64,000 bases of DNA from Reinekea sp. G2M2-21. Its GTDB lineage: Bacteria > Pseudomonadota > Gammaproteobacteria > Pseudomonadales > Natronospirillaceae. Of the stretch, positions 27,737-37,384 are shown one piece after another. The stretch lies in assembly GCF_015687175.1 (NCBI RefSeq), contig NZ_JADPQG010000001.1:620001-684000 (forward strand), read 5' to 3'. The translations under genes and the position numbers were made by a program. Below the pieces are notes generated by a model that was not told the origin of the DNA, ran no database searches, and was given only the letters and a program-made list of their open reading frames with translations. Position 1 is the first letter of the stretch, and every line of letters begins with the position of its first letter.

Positions 27737-29197
27737 ATGACCTCCGAAATATTGGTGAACGTAACACCCATGGAAACGCGCGTTGCATTGGTTGAGAACG
27801 GCGCCGTTCAGGAAGTTTATATCGAGCGATCACAAACCCGTGGCATCGTCGGAAATATGTACAAAGGGAAAGTGGTGCGGGTGTTGCCGGGTATGCAGGC
27901 AGCCTTTGTTGATATTGGTCTTGAACGTGCCGCTTTTATTCATGCCTCGGATATCGATCATGAACGTCACGATAATGAGTCCCACAAACCGATACAGTCA
28001 TTGGTTCGTGAAGGTCAGTCGCTGGTTGTACAAGTTATTAAGGACCCGTTGGGAACCAAAGGTGCCCGTTTAACCACGGCGTTATCGATTCCGTCCCGAT
28101 ATCTCGTTTTTATGCCCAGTTCCAATCACATTGGTGTGTCACAACGTATTGATGGTGAAGAAGAGCGCGATCGATTACGGCAATTGGTTGAAGACAGTAA
28201 AACCGCAGAGGAAATCAATAGCGGTGGCTTCATCTTGCGCACGGCCGCAGAAGGCGCGGGGGACACTGAAATTCAGTCCGATATGAATTACCTGAAACGG
28301 GTGTTTCGGGTTCTGCAGGAACGAATGAAAGACAATAAACCGAGTACGTTGATATACGAAGATTTGCCACTGTATTTGAGGGTGGCCCGGGATATGGTAC
28401 GTGCTGACGTCGAAAAGATTCGTATCGATTCCAAAGAAACCTTTATCAAAGTTCAGGATTTTGTCACTAAATACACACCCGAAGTTGTCGATCTGTTCGA
28501 ATACTACCCCGGCGAACGTCCGATCTTCGACCTGTATTCAGTGGAAGATGAAATTTCCAAAGCGCTGTCGCGGAAGGTTGAACTGAAATCCGGTGGTTAT
28601 CTGATAATTGATCAAACCGAAGCGATGACGACTATCGACGTCAATACCGGTGCATTTGTTGGGCATCGTAACCTCGAAGAAACGATTTTCAAAACCAACC
28701 TGGAAGCGGTCTCGACCATTTGCCGACAACTGCGATTACGCAATCTCGGCGGCATCATAATCCTGGATTTCATCGATATGGAAGACGAAGAGCATCGCCG
28801 ACAAGTACATCGGATGCTCGAAAAACACCTGGAACGTGACCATGCAAAAAGTAAGGTGACGGGTGTTTCTGAATTAGGTCTTGTTGAGATGACCCGTAAG
28901 CGTACCAGAGAGAGTCTTGAACATATTCTCACGGAACACTGCAGCGTCTGTCAGGGGCGGGGTCGGCAGAAAACACCACAGACAATCTGCTACGAAGTTT
29001 TCCGCGAAATATTGCGCGAAGAACGTGCCTATAACAACGATCGGTACCTGGTTCTGGCTTCCCAGTCTGTGGTCGACCGCTTGCTTGATGAAGAATCGTC
29101 TAATGTAGCCGACCTGGAAGAATTCATCGGAAAGCCGATCCGGTTTCAGGTAGAACCGATCTACACGCAAGAGCAATTTGATGTCATTCTCCAATAA
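27737..29197 (+). CDS. rng: Ribonuclease G
   Basis: RNase G is a single-strand endoribonuclease that matures the 5' end of 16S rRNA and cleaves some mRNAs. The 486-residue length and absence of a long C-terminal scaffold distinguish it from RNase E. An S1 domain is seen at about 35-125 (GNMYKGKVVRVLPGMQAAFVDIG), then catalytic aspartates in TTIDVNTGAFVG and IIILDFIDM, and the zinc-link motif CSVCQGRG near residue 402. The position after maf and before yhdP matches E. coli and Pseudomonas. Confidence 0.95.
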   Translation: MTSEILVNVTPMETRVALVENGAVQEVYIERSQTRGIVGNMYKGKVVRVLPGMQAAFVDIGLERAAFIHASDIDHERHDNESHKPIQSLVREGQSLVVQVIKDPLGTKGARLTTALSIPSRYLVFMPSSNHIGVSQRIDGEEERDRLRQLVEDSKTAEEINSGGFILRTAAEGAGDTEIQSDMNYLKRVFRVLQERMKDNKPSTLIYEDLPLYLRVARDMVRADVEKIRIDSKETFIKVQDFVTKYTPEVVDLFEYYPGERPIFDLYSVEDEISKALSRKVELKSGGYLIIDQTEAMTTIDVNTGAFVGHRNLEETIFKTNLEAVSTICRQLRLRNLGGIIILDFIDMEDEEHRRQVHRMLEKHLERDHAKSKVTGVSELGLVEMTRKRTRESLEHILTEHCSVCQGRGRQKTPQTICYEVFREILREERAYNNDRYLVLASQSVVDRLLDEESSNVADLEEFIGKPIRFQVEPIYTQEQFDVILQ

Positions 29198-29268
29198 TGT
29201 CTTGCTCTGTTGAGTCAGTGTTATACTGCGTGCACGACAGACGGATTCAGAATAGAGATTGCTAGGCT

Positions 29269-32200
29269 ATGAGAGCGACCGGTTTTTGGGCAGCGGCACG
29301 TAATGCAGCGCTGAAAGTTGTCGCTTTCTGGGTGCTTGTGTTTGCAGCTTACCTTGCGCTCGGACGTCAGTTTTTTCCTTATATTGAACGATTGCAACCC
29401 GAGCTGGAAACCTGGTTGACCTCACAGTTGGGGACCGAAGTATCGATCGGTCAACTAAGTGGTGAGTGGGTACGTTTTAATCCGGTTATCCATATGCAGG
29501 ATGTCCGGCTCGGCGATGCGTTGTCGGTGTCTGACATGACGTTGGCACCCGGCATTTACGAATCGATTTCTCGTGGTGGATTATCATTTATCCGTTTTGA
29601 AATTGCAGATTTTTCGGCGGAGCTCGTTCAAACTGTCGACGGCTGGCAAATGACGGGGTTGGCGACAGATACGGATCAGACCTCAATCTCGCTTCCAGAT
29701 TTGCTGACTTTGCTCAGACGTCAGGAAGAAGTTTCATTTACCAACACTCATTTACGTATTTTCCCTCTGGAACTGCCATCATTTGACCTAACCTTGGATT
29801 CTGGTCGCTTAACCGGCTTTGAAGGTGAGAACGGTCTGGTTGCGCAGGCCACATTAACCGCAAACGCTATTAATATCCCGATCGAACTGCAAGTGGAAAC
29901 ATCCGACAACGCAGCAGGCCGCAATCGCATTTACTTCCGTCATGGCGAGATCGATATTTCACCATGGTTGAATGGCGTGAATGAGGGCGTGGAAAGCGCC
30001 AAAGTTGCAGGTGAGTATTGGGTGAATCTCAGCGGTGAACAGTGGCAAAACGCGACGGCACGTTTGTCTGTTCCGGCAATTGTTTTTCGTGGCGAGTATG
30101 ACGAAATCCGTCTGCAAGAAGCAAAAATCGAATCCTATTTCGAGCGTGAGGCTAATGGTTTTGAGGCTTGGCTCAACGTTCTTGAGTATTCACTTAATGA
30201 TCAGTCATTCGGATCGACACAAGCGAAGGTCAGTCACCGGGCTGATCGGCTTAAGGTACAATGGGACTCTTTGCCCGCCGAGTCCGTAGGGGCATGGCTT
30301 GCTCTGACGGATCCAAACCGTTTTTGGCAGGGCATAGCCCCCAGTGGGTTTGTGGAACAGGGCATAGTGACCATGGACCTAAACCAGCCCGATTCCATGA
30401 TTTTGTCCGCTCAAGTCGCCGATTTGGCCATTCAGTCGCATCAATCTGTGCCGGGTATTTCCAACATGAACGGGGATATGCGCATCGAAGGAGCCTCTGG
30501 CGAATTGCGTTTAACAACCGAAAAAACGTCGCTGGAAATGCCGGGGCTCTATGACCGGAAACTTGATATATCGATCCCCACCTTAACATTGCGATGGAAC
30601 AGCTCCAAAGATTTTGGCTTGTTTTCAGATGGCAAGGCGGTGATCAATCTGCAGCCTTTGCCGCAGGCATCGCCCATAATTCCCGTCACACTTGACTGGC
30701 GGTCTGTCTCGCCCACCAACTTGCAGCGAGTTGAGTTGGGTAGAGAAGCGACGTTTGAGATACGGGTAGCTTCGGAGTCTTTGGACAGAGAGTCTATGTT
30801 GTCACTGGCCGACAATCGTCTCGTCGATCCGAACACTGTTGCGTTGCTTAAATATCGTCTCGAACAAGCAATGTTCAAGGATGTTGCGCTGACTTATATG
30901 ACCAGTACCGATGCCGAACGTCACACCGACAGTCAGTTTTTTCTCAATGCTCAGTTCGTTCAGGCTGAGATGTCCTTTCTCGACAGCTGGCGGTCGGTGA
31001 CCAATATGAGTGGAAGCGTTGCCATGGATGGGCGCGGTGTCCGAGTTAGCGCGCGCGATGCTTATTACCCAGGGTTTGACTTGCCGAGATTGGGTCTGAA
31101 TCTGAATTACCGTCGAGATGAATTAACGGTATCCTTCGACGGATTATCGAGCGGCGATCGCGTAATGACCTTTCTGACGTCAGGCCCGTTAAGACCAATG
31201 TATGGTGGCCGTTTAGACGATTGGTCGCTGACCGGTTCTGTTGCATTGACGGGCAAGGTTGTCATGCCGTTAGACGCACCTGAGCAGTTTAATGCACAGG
31301 TGGCTGCGCAGTTGACTGACAGCGAGTTCGTTCTGCGTGATCTGCAACTGGGTTTTACCGACGTGCAGGGTACCGTGATCTATGATACCCAGATCGGATT
31401 GCGATCTGAAGATCTGACGTTGCAGCATATGGGCTTACCACAGCAAGTCACGGTACGAGGGTTATCGTCAGATAGGGGTATTGATTTCACCATCGATGTT
31501 ACGGGTGAGACGGACGTCGCCTATTGGGGGCAGCGTTTTGACGACGCCTATTTAGAGTCCATCGATGCAATCATTGAACATCAAACGCGTATCGACATCC
31601 AGCCTTCTCAGGTTCTTATCTTCAGTGAAAGTGACTTAAGGGGTTTGCAACTGGCGTTGCCGGAACCATTCTCGAAACCGGTTGAAGATGCTCTGATACT
31701 GTCACTGTCGGTCGATATGGATGCTCGTGATTGGACCGTTATTCGCGCAAATCTTGGTGATGCTCTATTTAGTTATTTTGAACTGAATCAGAATAATGTT
31801 ATTCAACGGGGCACTGTCGCCATTAACCAGCCTCTGCAAGTGCGTGAAGATAATGGTGTTTACTTTGATGTAAATGTGTCATCCGCCGATGGTGACGATT
31901 GGTGGCAAACCGTGCAGGAAATAAGAAGTCTCTACGCACAGCAACAGTCCGATACCGATCAGCCTGGCTTTGAGGCTTTGATTCGGTCAATCCATATTAC
32001 CGCAGATGCGCTGGACTACCTGGCACAACGCTGGACGCAGGTGGACGCAAATTTGTTGCGCAATGACGAGGCCTGGATTGTTGCGTTTTCGGCAGATGAA
32101 GGGCAGGGGCAAGTCTTGATTCCGCATTCTGAAGAAGTCATTTTCACAGAGTTGCAATGGCTGTCTTTGACCACAGGGGAAGAAGAGATTGCTTTTGAAG

Positions 32201-33129
32201 ACAGTATAGATCCATTGCTGAACTACCATCCTAACGACGTGCCCAACATGCAGATTCAAGTCAACAAGCTGATCTGGAATAAGCGGGATATGGGTAGTTG
32301 GCGGGCAGAGCTGGAGAATGCGGAAAATCAACTGACTGTCGGGGAAATTCAGGGCGTCATGGCTGGTGCCACACTGACTGGCAATATGATTTGGCGAAAT
32401 GAGAATAACAAACATCGGACTGCGTTTGTCGGATCCGTCGCGCTGGGCAATGTTCTTGATGTGCTGAATACCTGGGAGTATGCGCCGGTATTAAATAGCC
32501 GCAGTGGCGATGTGGAAATCGACGCATTCTGGCAAGGATCTCCGGCTCATTTCGACTTTAAGCGGCTGCAGGGCAAGATCAACCTAAGCTTGCGTAAAGG
32601 CGCGATATTGCAGGTAGAAGAGTACGAAGGCGTTAAACTAATTGGTTTGTTGAACTTTACCCGGGTTATCCAAAGGATCGCGTTGGATTTTTCAGATTTG
32701 CTGCAAAGTGGTATTTCTTTTGACAGTGTTGAAGGCGAGCTTTTGTTTGACCGAGGCTTTGCCCGGGTTGGTGAGAAGCTGATCATTGACGGTTCGGCGA
32801 CGAAATTTAGATTTAACGGGGATGCGGATCTGTTGTCTGATGAATTGGACATTGATATGGTGTTGACTGTCCCGTTGTCATCGACCTTTCCTCTGGTGGC
32901 TTTGCTGGCTGGCGTGTCGCCGCAGGCGGCCGCTGCAATTTATGTCACCGAGCGGGTTTTTAACAATGAACTGGAACGGATAAGCTCAGCGCGGATGCAC
33001 ATAACGGGTTCGTTTGAAGCGCCAGAGACGAAATTTTATCGCGTTTTTGATAACAACCTGGGTGATCAAGCCCCTACCGTGGGTGATCGTATCAAAGAGG
33101 TTGTGCCCGAAGGAGTCTCTAACCCATGA
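29269..33129 (+). CDS. yhdP: YhdP-family AsmA-like envelope lipid transport protein
   Basis: This 1,286-residue protein is a member of the YhdP/TIGR02099 group, one of the AsmA-like repeating beta-groove proteins that bridge inner and outer membranes for phospholipid transport. One N-terminal membrane helix is seen (about 17-36), followed by a long periplasmic beta-rich region (DUF3971) and the C-terminal AsmA-like part (about 1150-1260) with LLDFTRV-like, LLFDRGFARVGE and MVLTVPLSSTFPLVALLAGVSPQAA. Length is close to the E. coli protein (1,266). Its stop overlaps the nitrilase start by 4 bases. Confidence 0.92.
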   Translation: MRATGFWAAARNAALKVVAFWVLVFAAYLALGRQFFPYIERLQPELETWLTSQLGTEVSIGQLSGEWVRFNPVIHMQDVRLGDALSVSDMTLAPGIYESISRGGLSFIRFEIADFSAELVQTVDGWQMTGLATDTDQTSISLPDLLTLLRRQEEVSFTNTHLRIFPLELPSFDLTLDSGRLTGFEGENGLVAQATLTANAINIPIELQVETSDNAAGRNRIYFRHGEIDISPWLNGVNEGVESAKVAGEYWVNLSGEQWQNATARLSVPAIVFRGEYDEIRLQEAKIESYFEREANGFEAWLNVLEYSLNDQSFGSTQAKVSHRADRLKVQWDSLPAESVGAWLALTDPNRFWQGIAPSGFVEQGIVTMDLNQPDSMILSAQVADLAIQSHQSVPGISNMNGDMRIEGASGELRLTTEKTSLEMPGLYDRKLDISIPTLTLRWNSSKDFGLFSDGKAVINLQPLPQASPIIPVTLDWRSVSPTNLQRVELGREATFEIRVASESLDRESMLSLADNRLVDPNTVALLKYRLEQAMFKDVALTYMTSTDAERHTDSQFFLNAQFVQAEMSFLDSWRSVTNMSGSVAMDGRGVRVSARDAYYPGFDLPRLGLNLNYRRDELTVSFDGLSSGDRVMTFLTSGPLRPMYGGRLDDWSLTGSVALTGKVVMPLDAPEQFNAQVAAQLTDSEFVLRDLQLGFTDVQGTVIYDTQIGLRSEDLTLQHMGLPQQVTVRGLSSDRGIDFTIDVTGETDVAYWGQRFDDAYLESIDAIIEHQTRIDIQPSQVLIFSESDLRGLQLALPEPFSKPVEDALILSLSVDMDARDWTVIRANLGDALFSYFELNQNNVIQRGTVAINQPLQVREDNGVYFDVNVSSADGDDWWQTVQEIRSLYAQQQSDTDQPGFEALIRSIHITADALDYLAQRWTQVDANLLRNDEAWIVAFSADEGQGQVLIPHSEEVIFTELQWLSLTTGEEEIAFEDSIDPLLNYHPNDVPNMQIQVNKLIWNKRDMGSWRAELENAENQLTVGEIQGVMAGATLTGNMIWRNENNKHRTAFVGSVALGNVLDVLNTWEYAPVLNSRSGDVEIDAFWQGSPAHFDFKRLQGKINLSLRKGAILQVEEYEGVKLIGLLNFTRVIQRIALDFSDLLQSGISFDSVEGELLFDRGFARVGEKLIIDGSATKFRFNGDADLLSDELDIDMVLTVPLSSTFPLVALLAGVSPQAAAAIYVTERVFNNELERISSARMHITGSFEAPETKFYRVFDNNLGDQAPTVGDRIKEVVPEGVSNP

Positions 33130-33941
33130 CGTCACAGATCCGTATGCACCTGGTGCAGATGACCAGCTCAAAAAAACTAGACGAGAACCTCACTTACATC
33201 GCAAAAGAATTGAGTTCCTTACCGGCAAACAGTGTGGATATGGTTGTTCTGCCAGAAATGTTCGCCCAGTTCGGTGTTTCGGATCAGCGTCCTTTGGCGC
33301 AAGGAGAAGAGCATTTTGACGGGAAGGTTGGTCAATTCATTCGTGATTGGGCTCGTCGGTTAAATGCCTGGGTGATCGCCGGTACGATTCCTGTCACTGT
33401 ACCCGGCGATGCTCGTCCGGTTGCTAGGTGCCACGTCATCGATAACAACGGCACTTTGGTCATCCATTACGATAAAATTCATCTCTTTGATGCCTTAGTG
33501 TCAGACAGTCATGGACAATATCGCGAATCGGATTCTTATTCGCCTGGCCATGAAGCCGTCGTGTTTGATTCCCCTTGGGGCAAGGTTGGACTGGCTGTTT
33601 GCTATGATCTGCGTTTTCCAGAACTGTTCCGAATGTTGAATGATGCCGGTGCACAAGTTATCGTATTGCCTTCCGCTTTTACGGCAAAGACCGGACAGGC
33701 ACATTGGGAAATCTTATGTCGTGCGCGAGCCGTAGAAAATGGCGTTTTTATGGTCGCGGTTAATCAATGTGGTTTGCATGATTGTCAGCGTTCAACCTGG
33801 GGGCATTCCATGGTTGTCGACCCTTGGGGAGACATCACGGATTTGGGTGGCCAGCAGACTAGCCAAACGGTGGTGTTGGATTTAGACCGTGTGCTTGCAG
33901 TTCGACAACAGCTTCCGGTTAACCACCATCGGCGACTCTGA
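33126..33941 (+). CDS. Nitrilase-family amidohydrolase (Nit2/deaminated glutathione amidase-like)
   Basis: The 271-residue product has the catalytic Glu-Lys-Cys triad: Glu in VLPEMFAQ (about 41), Lys in IHYDKIHLFD (about 117), and Cys in GLAVCYDLRFPELF (about 159). The Nit1/Nit2-like branch commonly follows yhdP and acts in metabolite repair on deaminated glutathione or 2-oxo-amides. The start overlaps the yhdP stop. In many gammaproteobacteria tldD follows next; here it does not, and minus-strand genes begin instead. Confidence 0.9.
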   Translation: MTSQIRMHLVQMTSSKKLDENLTYIAKELSSLPANSVDMVVLPEMFAQFGVSDQRPLAQGEEHFDGKVGQFIRDWARRLNAWVIAGTIPVTVPGDARPVARCHVIDNNGTLVIHYDKIHLFDALVSDSHGQYRESDSYSPGHEAVVFDSPWGKVGLAVCYDLRFPELFRMLNDAGAQVIVLPSAFTAKTGQAHWEILCRARAVENGVFMVAVNQCGLHDCQRSTWGHSMVVDPWGDITDLGGQQTSQTVVLDLDRVLAVRQQLPVNHHRRL

Positions 33942-34023
33942 CAGCATTGCGAGGTTTTTTAGACATAGCGATTCAGGACTGCACTGCGCACCCATTCTCG
34001 GTTTGTCGTATTCCCAGACATGT

Positions 34024-34776
34024 TCAGAACTCAAAATACTGACTGCTGTAAACTGTTCCGTATTCGTTAATCTGCTCCTCAACCACACGAACGGCTAATT
34101 GATCATCGATCACAATGTTCGTCCGGCAACGCGTACCGTACTCCGTTCCGACAATGGTCTGTGCTGAAAGAATATTTTCCCATTCCTGGGGCACGCCTGT
34201 GGACGGTAACGATTGCTGTGAAGCTTGCTGGGTAGAATGCAAAACGGAATGCCCGGTCAGTTGATCGGTCGATATTTGTGAGGACTGGTCTTTCATCTGC
34301 TGTTTAGCAAGTTCGACCTTAGGCCATGGTGTATTCAATGAATCATTTGATAAGGCATGAATCCCAGGCGTAAGCCATTGGCCTTGCGGACAATGAGAAC
34401 TGAACCAGAACAGGCGCAGTTGTGAGAACAGAACCAGATTGAATCCGCCGTAGGAATCCAAGTCAGCCAATACGCGTTGATGATAGTGTTCTATGCTGAA
34501 ATTACCCGTCAGAAATTCGCTGACCAGTTGCCCTCGGCTTCGTGGGCGCTGCACGCCGACAAATCCGGGGCGGATGTTTGTCAGCAGAGCAAAGTCTTTA
34601 TTGCGGTTAAAACCCAGCCATGTGCCACCTGCCAGTAAATCTTTGCCGGCGAGCAGTCCGTCGGCGGACCACCAATGCATGGCGTCGCTGGGGCGATTCC
34701 GGAATTCGTCGCGATTCGCGATAACCTTCAACGGCGTCGCGGAAGTGGGTGACCATTCAATGACAGCTAAGCACAT
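34024..34776 (-). CDS. NRDE (TANGO2-like) family protein
   Basis: This 250-residue protein starts MCLAVIEWSPTSATPLKVIANRDEFRNRPSD, which holds the N-terminal Cys and the NRDE motif that name the family. The fold is of the Ntn-hydrolase type with Cys2 as possible nucleophile; mammalian TANGO2 has been tied to heme and lipid handling. Function in bacteria is unknown. It lies 17 bases downstream of a VOC-family gene on the same strand and is probably co-transcribed. Confidence 0.88.
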   Translation of the reverse strand: MCLAVIEWSPTSATPLKVIANRDEFRNRPSDAMHWWSADGLLAGKDLLAGGTWLGFNRNKDFALLTNIRPGFVGVQRPRSRGQLVSEFLTGNFSIEHYHQRVLADLDSYGGFNLVLFSQLRLFWFSSHCPQGQWLTPGIHALSNDSLNTPWPKVELAKQQMKDQSSQISTDQLTGHSVLHSTQQASQQSLPSTGVPQEWENILSAQTIVGTEYGTRCRTNIVIDDQLAVRVVEEQINEYGTVYSSQYFEF

Positions 34777-34793
34777 ATTGTTTTTTCCGTTGT

Positions 34794-35162
34794 TCAGGTG
34801 GCACTGTGCAATGCCAGACGATTGCCTTCAGTGTCTAGTATGACGGCGCGATAGCCAAAAGGTTCCATAGAGTGTTTACCCTGCAGAACAGTGCCACCGT
34901 TCTGAATGACCTGACTCAACGCCTGTTCTAGGCGGGCGTGGCAATTCAGGTAAGGAGTGACTGAACCACTACTGATGCTATCGGTTGCAATCAAGGTAAT
35001 ACCCGAACCCTGTGGACTGAGCTGCAGGGTCGCCGTTGCTTGTGCAGGCCGGCTGTCCCGAGCCGATGTCGCCAGTAAGCATTGATAGAAATTGATGGCT
35101 CGGTCAAGGTCCGTTACCGCGATATCCAGCCATAAAACAGTATTCAGGGGTGCATAGCTCAT
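34794..35162 (-). CDS. VOC (glyoxalase/bleomycin-resistance fold) family protein
   Basis: This 122-residue protein has the paired beta-alpha-beta-beta-beta units of the vicinal oxygen chelate family: VLWLDIAVTDLDRAINFYQ at the start and GYRAVILDTEGNRLALHS at the end. Some metal-binding positions appear to be missing (no His in the first strand; the last conserved Glu is changed to HS near ALHSAT), so enzyme activity is unsure. It is upstream of the NRDE gene. Confidence 0.8.
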   Translation of the reverse strand: MSYAPLNTVLWLDIAVTDLDRAINFYQCLLATSARDSRPAQATATLQLSPQGSGITLIATDSISSGSVTPYLNCHARLEQALSQVIQNGGTVLQGKHSMEPFGYRAVILDTEGNRLALHSAT

Positions 35163-35263
35163 AGTGGGTCTGCGCTTGTGTATAAAAAAACGGAACGAGT
35201 GTAACAGGATTGAGGTGGCGGGTGATCCTGTGCGGATCTGTTCTGGTGAGTATCAAATCGCAT

Positions 35264-35288
35264 TCGAGGGGTATCGGGTACCCCTCGA
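35264..35288. repeat. 10-bp stem-loop between VOC and DUF1338 genes
   Basis: TCGAGGGGTA (35264-35273), loop TCGGG, TACCCCTCGA (35279-35288). It lies 16 bases past the DUF1338 stop but has no T-run on that strand, so a terminator role is only possible. Confidence 0.6.
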
Positions 35289-35304
35289 GCGCAATAACGA
35301 GTCG

Positions 35305-36105
35305 TCAGGATGCGTTGGTGGATTCGAAAATCTTATCTGCACTGGCGGCAACAAACCCTTGATACAACTTACCGCTTTCGTCGTAATAGCGTTTGGCAAA
35401 TTCGTAGTAGCAGGTCGGGACGATGTGCGTTTTACCATCGGCAAATTCCATGGGTTGTTTGGAAGCCATGGTCGATGCCTGTTCCAGCAGCACGGCTGGC
35501 GACCCTTTTACTCTGCCACCGCTCTCATTGATGGAAAATCCCAGCCCCTCGATGAACTCATTCATTTCGGCAATTTCAGAGATTTTCATCAGCGCGTTCA
35601 CGTCGATCGTGAAGTGGTTTGCTCGGAGTCCCATAATGCTCAACCACGCGGCGTATTCACTTTCGCTGGCCAGTATCTGATAGTCTTCGATTGTTGGTGC
35701 CTGCCATAGTCTACCTCGCCAGAATATGCTTGCATCGTTGATGTCTTCAGCTTTTACCTCATCAACCAGTTTGCGAATAATTGCCTGTGAGGGCTCGGAC
35801 AGTTCCTCGACACGCAGTTCACTGATGAAAATTCTGGGCATGCCTTCCATTGGCGGAATGTAGCCCACAGCGTCAAGTTTTTTGGCTGGGAACTGATAGG
35901 GCTCATATCGGGTGTATCCGAGTTCCAGAATAAACGGTTCCAGATTTTCTAGTCGAATCGGGGATAGGTTGAATGTTCGGAAAGCGACGTGGTCATTGCT
36001 CACCGTCTCGCCTTGCTCGCGCAACGCGTTTGCAATAGTTTCAGCCTGAGGTGTACTCTGGATATAGTCTTGCCAAAGGCTGTTAAAGAATTCGTTGATA
36101 TTCAC
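35305..36105 (-). CDS. DUF1338 family putative non-heme iron dioxygenase
   Basis: The 266-residue product belongs to the DUF1338 family, which includes the 2-oxoadipate dioxygenase/decarboxylase HglS (YdcJ-type) and plant FLO7. Candidate metal ligands are His in NDHVAFRTFN, His in ANHFTIDVNAL, and a Glu in the C-terminal part. It is much shorter than HglS (about 460 residues), so it is a member of the compact branch whose substrate is not established. I chose GTG 36105, which follows GGGGAG at 6 bases; an ATG at 36150 is in the leader with no ribosome site. Confidence 0.85.
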   Translation of the reverse strand: MNINEFFNSLWQDYIQSTPQAETIANALREQGETVSNDHVAFRTFNLSPIRLENLEPFILELGYTRYEPYQFPAKKLDAVGYIPPMEGMPRIFISELRVEELSEPSQAIIRKLVDEVKAEDINDASIFWRGRLWQAPTIEDYQILASESEYAAWLSIMGLRANHFTIDVNALMKISEIAEMNEFIEGLGFSINESGGRVKGSPAVLLEQASTMASKQPMEFADGKTHIVPTCYYEFAKRYYDESGKLYQGFVAASADKIFESTNAS

Positions 36106-36235
36106 TGAGGTCTCCCCGGTTGTGATTATTTTGTCGATTGGGATATGCACGGGCTAGCATACGTTTGGACCTGGAATTCAGTTATCAGGGTTACGTCGTG
36201 ATCTTTTCCTAAAGAGACATGGCCCTTCTCATTTT

Positions 36236-37138
36236 TTACACTGTACGGGTTGGTTCTTGGGGGAAAGCTGGGGGGCGATGTTGCAGGCTATCCCAGACCA
36301 GCAGCGCAAGTGCCGTCCAGATAATCCCGAATGTAACCAATTTAGCCGGGCTGAACGACTCGTCATAAACGAAGACGGCCAATAAGAACATACCGCTTGG
36401 TCCAATGTACTGAAAGAAGCCCAACGCAGTCAGACTGATTCGATTCGCCGCCGCGGCAAAACACAATAAAGGAATCATTGTTACGGGACCGGCCAACATA
36501 AGTTTAAAGGTTGTAGACCAGTCGTGGGCAGGCAAGCTGATTGACGATATCGGTATGTTGAGCATGATAAGGGCGAAAGGAATGAGCAAGCCGGTTTCCA
36601 GAACCATTCCAATGAAGCTGTCTACTGCCAGCTTTTTCCGTACTAATCCATAGAGGGCAAAGGTTGTCGCCAGGATAATGGCGATCCAAGGCAGGCGCCC
36701 GAAATGCCAGATTTCAAAGAGCACCGCAATTACGCACAGTATTGCGGCGAGCTTTTGGGCGCGACGCAAGCGTTCAGCAAAGAATAACATCCCCAGCAAA
36801 ATATTGATAAGCGGGTTTATATAGTAACCTAGGCTCGCACTGAGCATTTGATCACTGTTTATTGCCCAAATAAAAATTCCCCAATTTGCTGCGATCAATA
36901 ACGTAGACAGAAACAAAAAGGTAAGGAGGCGGGCACTTCGAATCACGCTAAACAGAATTTTCAGGCGTTTTGACAACAAAACAATAACCAGGGTTAAAAC
37001 AAATGACCAGATGACCCGGTGGGCAAGAATGTCCAAAGGATTAACCTGCTCAACCCACTTAAAGTAGATTGGTGCAACAGCCCAAAGGCCATATGCTGTT
37101 AAGGCGAAGGTGACACCTTGTCGGGTTTTGTGTTCCAC
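36236..37138 (-). CDS. rarD: EamA/RarD family membrane transporter
   Basis: This 300-residue protein has about ten membrane helices and the RarD-type signature: GVTFALTAYGLWAVAPIYFKWV at the start, AHRVIWSF near residue 40 and LGYYINPLINILLGM near residue 105. The family transports small metabolites; RarD proteins have no firm substrate (chloramphenicol sensitivity was reported in some). It stands alone between DUF1338 and galU. Confidence 0.9.
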   Translation of the reverse strand: MEHKTRQGVTFALTAYGLWAVAPIYFKWVEQVNPLDILAHRVIWSFVLTLVIVLLSKRLKILFSVIRSARLLTFLFLSTLLIAANWGIFIWAINSDQMLSASLGYYINPLINILLGMLFFAERLRRAQKLAAILCVIAVLFEIWHFGRLPWIAIILATTFALYGLVRKKLAVDSFIGMVLETGLLIPFALIMLNIPISSISLPAHDWSTTFKLMLAGPVTMIPLLCFAAAANRISLTALGFFQYIGPSGMFLLAVFVYDESFSPAKLVTFGIIWTALALLVWDSLQHRPPAFPQEPTRTV

Positions 37139-37384
37139 AGTTCAGATTCTTGTCACATTGGAACTGCAAAATATCCGAACCGGGAGGATGAGATCAATTC
37201 TTTATTGATATTAATACGCTCGTTGATTGCTCGGTTGTAGTGCGACTGTCCAAAATGGGGCACAATACGGCGCAAAATTGGACGGATTTCCGGTGATGAG
37301 CCAGCTAAACCGGTGATTTTTAATGTTTAAGTTGGTTTAAGACTTGCAAGTCAACTTGTCTGACATAAAGGAAGGATTTAGCAG
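37139..37384. promoter_or_regulatory. galU upstream region with overlapping palindromes
   Basis: GACTTGCAAGTC (37341-37352) is a perfect 12-base palindrome and overlaps CAAGT-CA-ACTTG (37347-37358). They lie 30-45 bases upstream of galU and could be a regulator site. No known motif is assigned. Confidence 0.4.
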
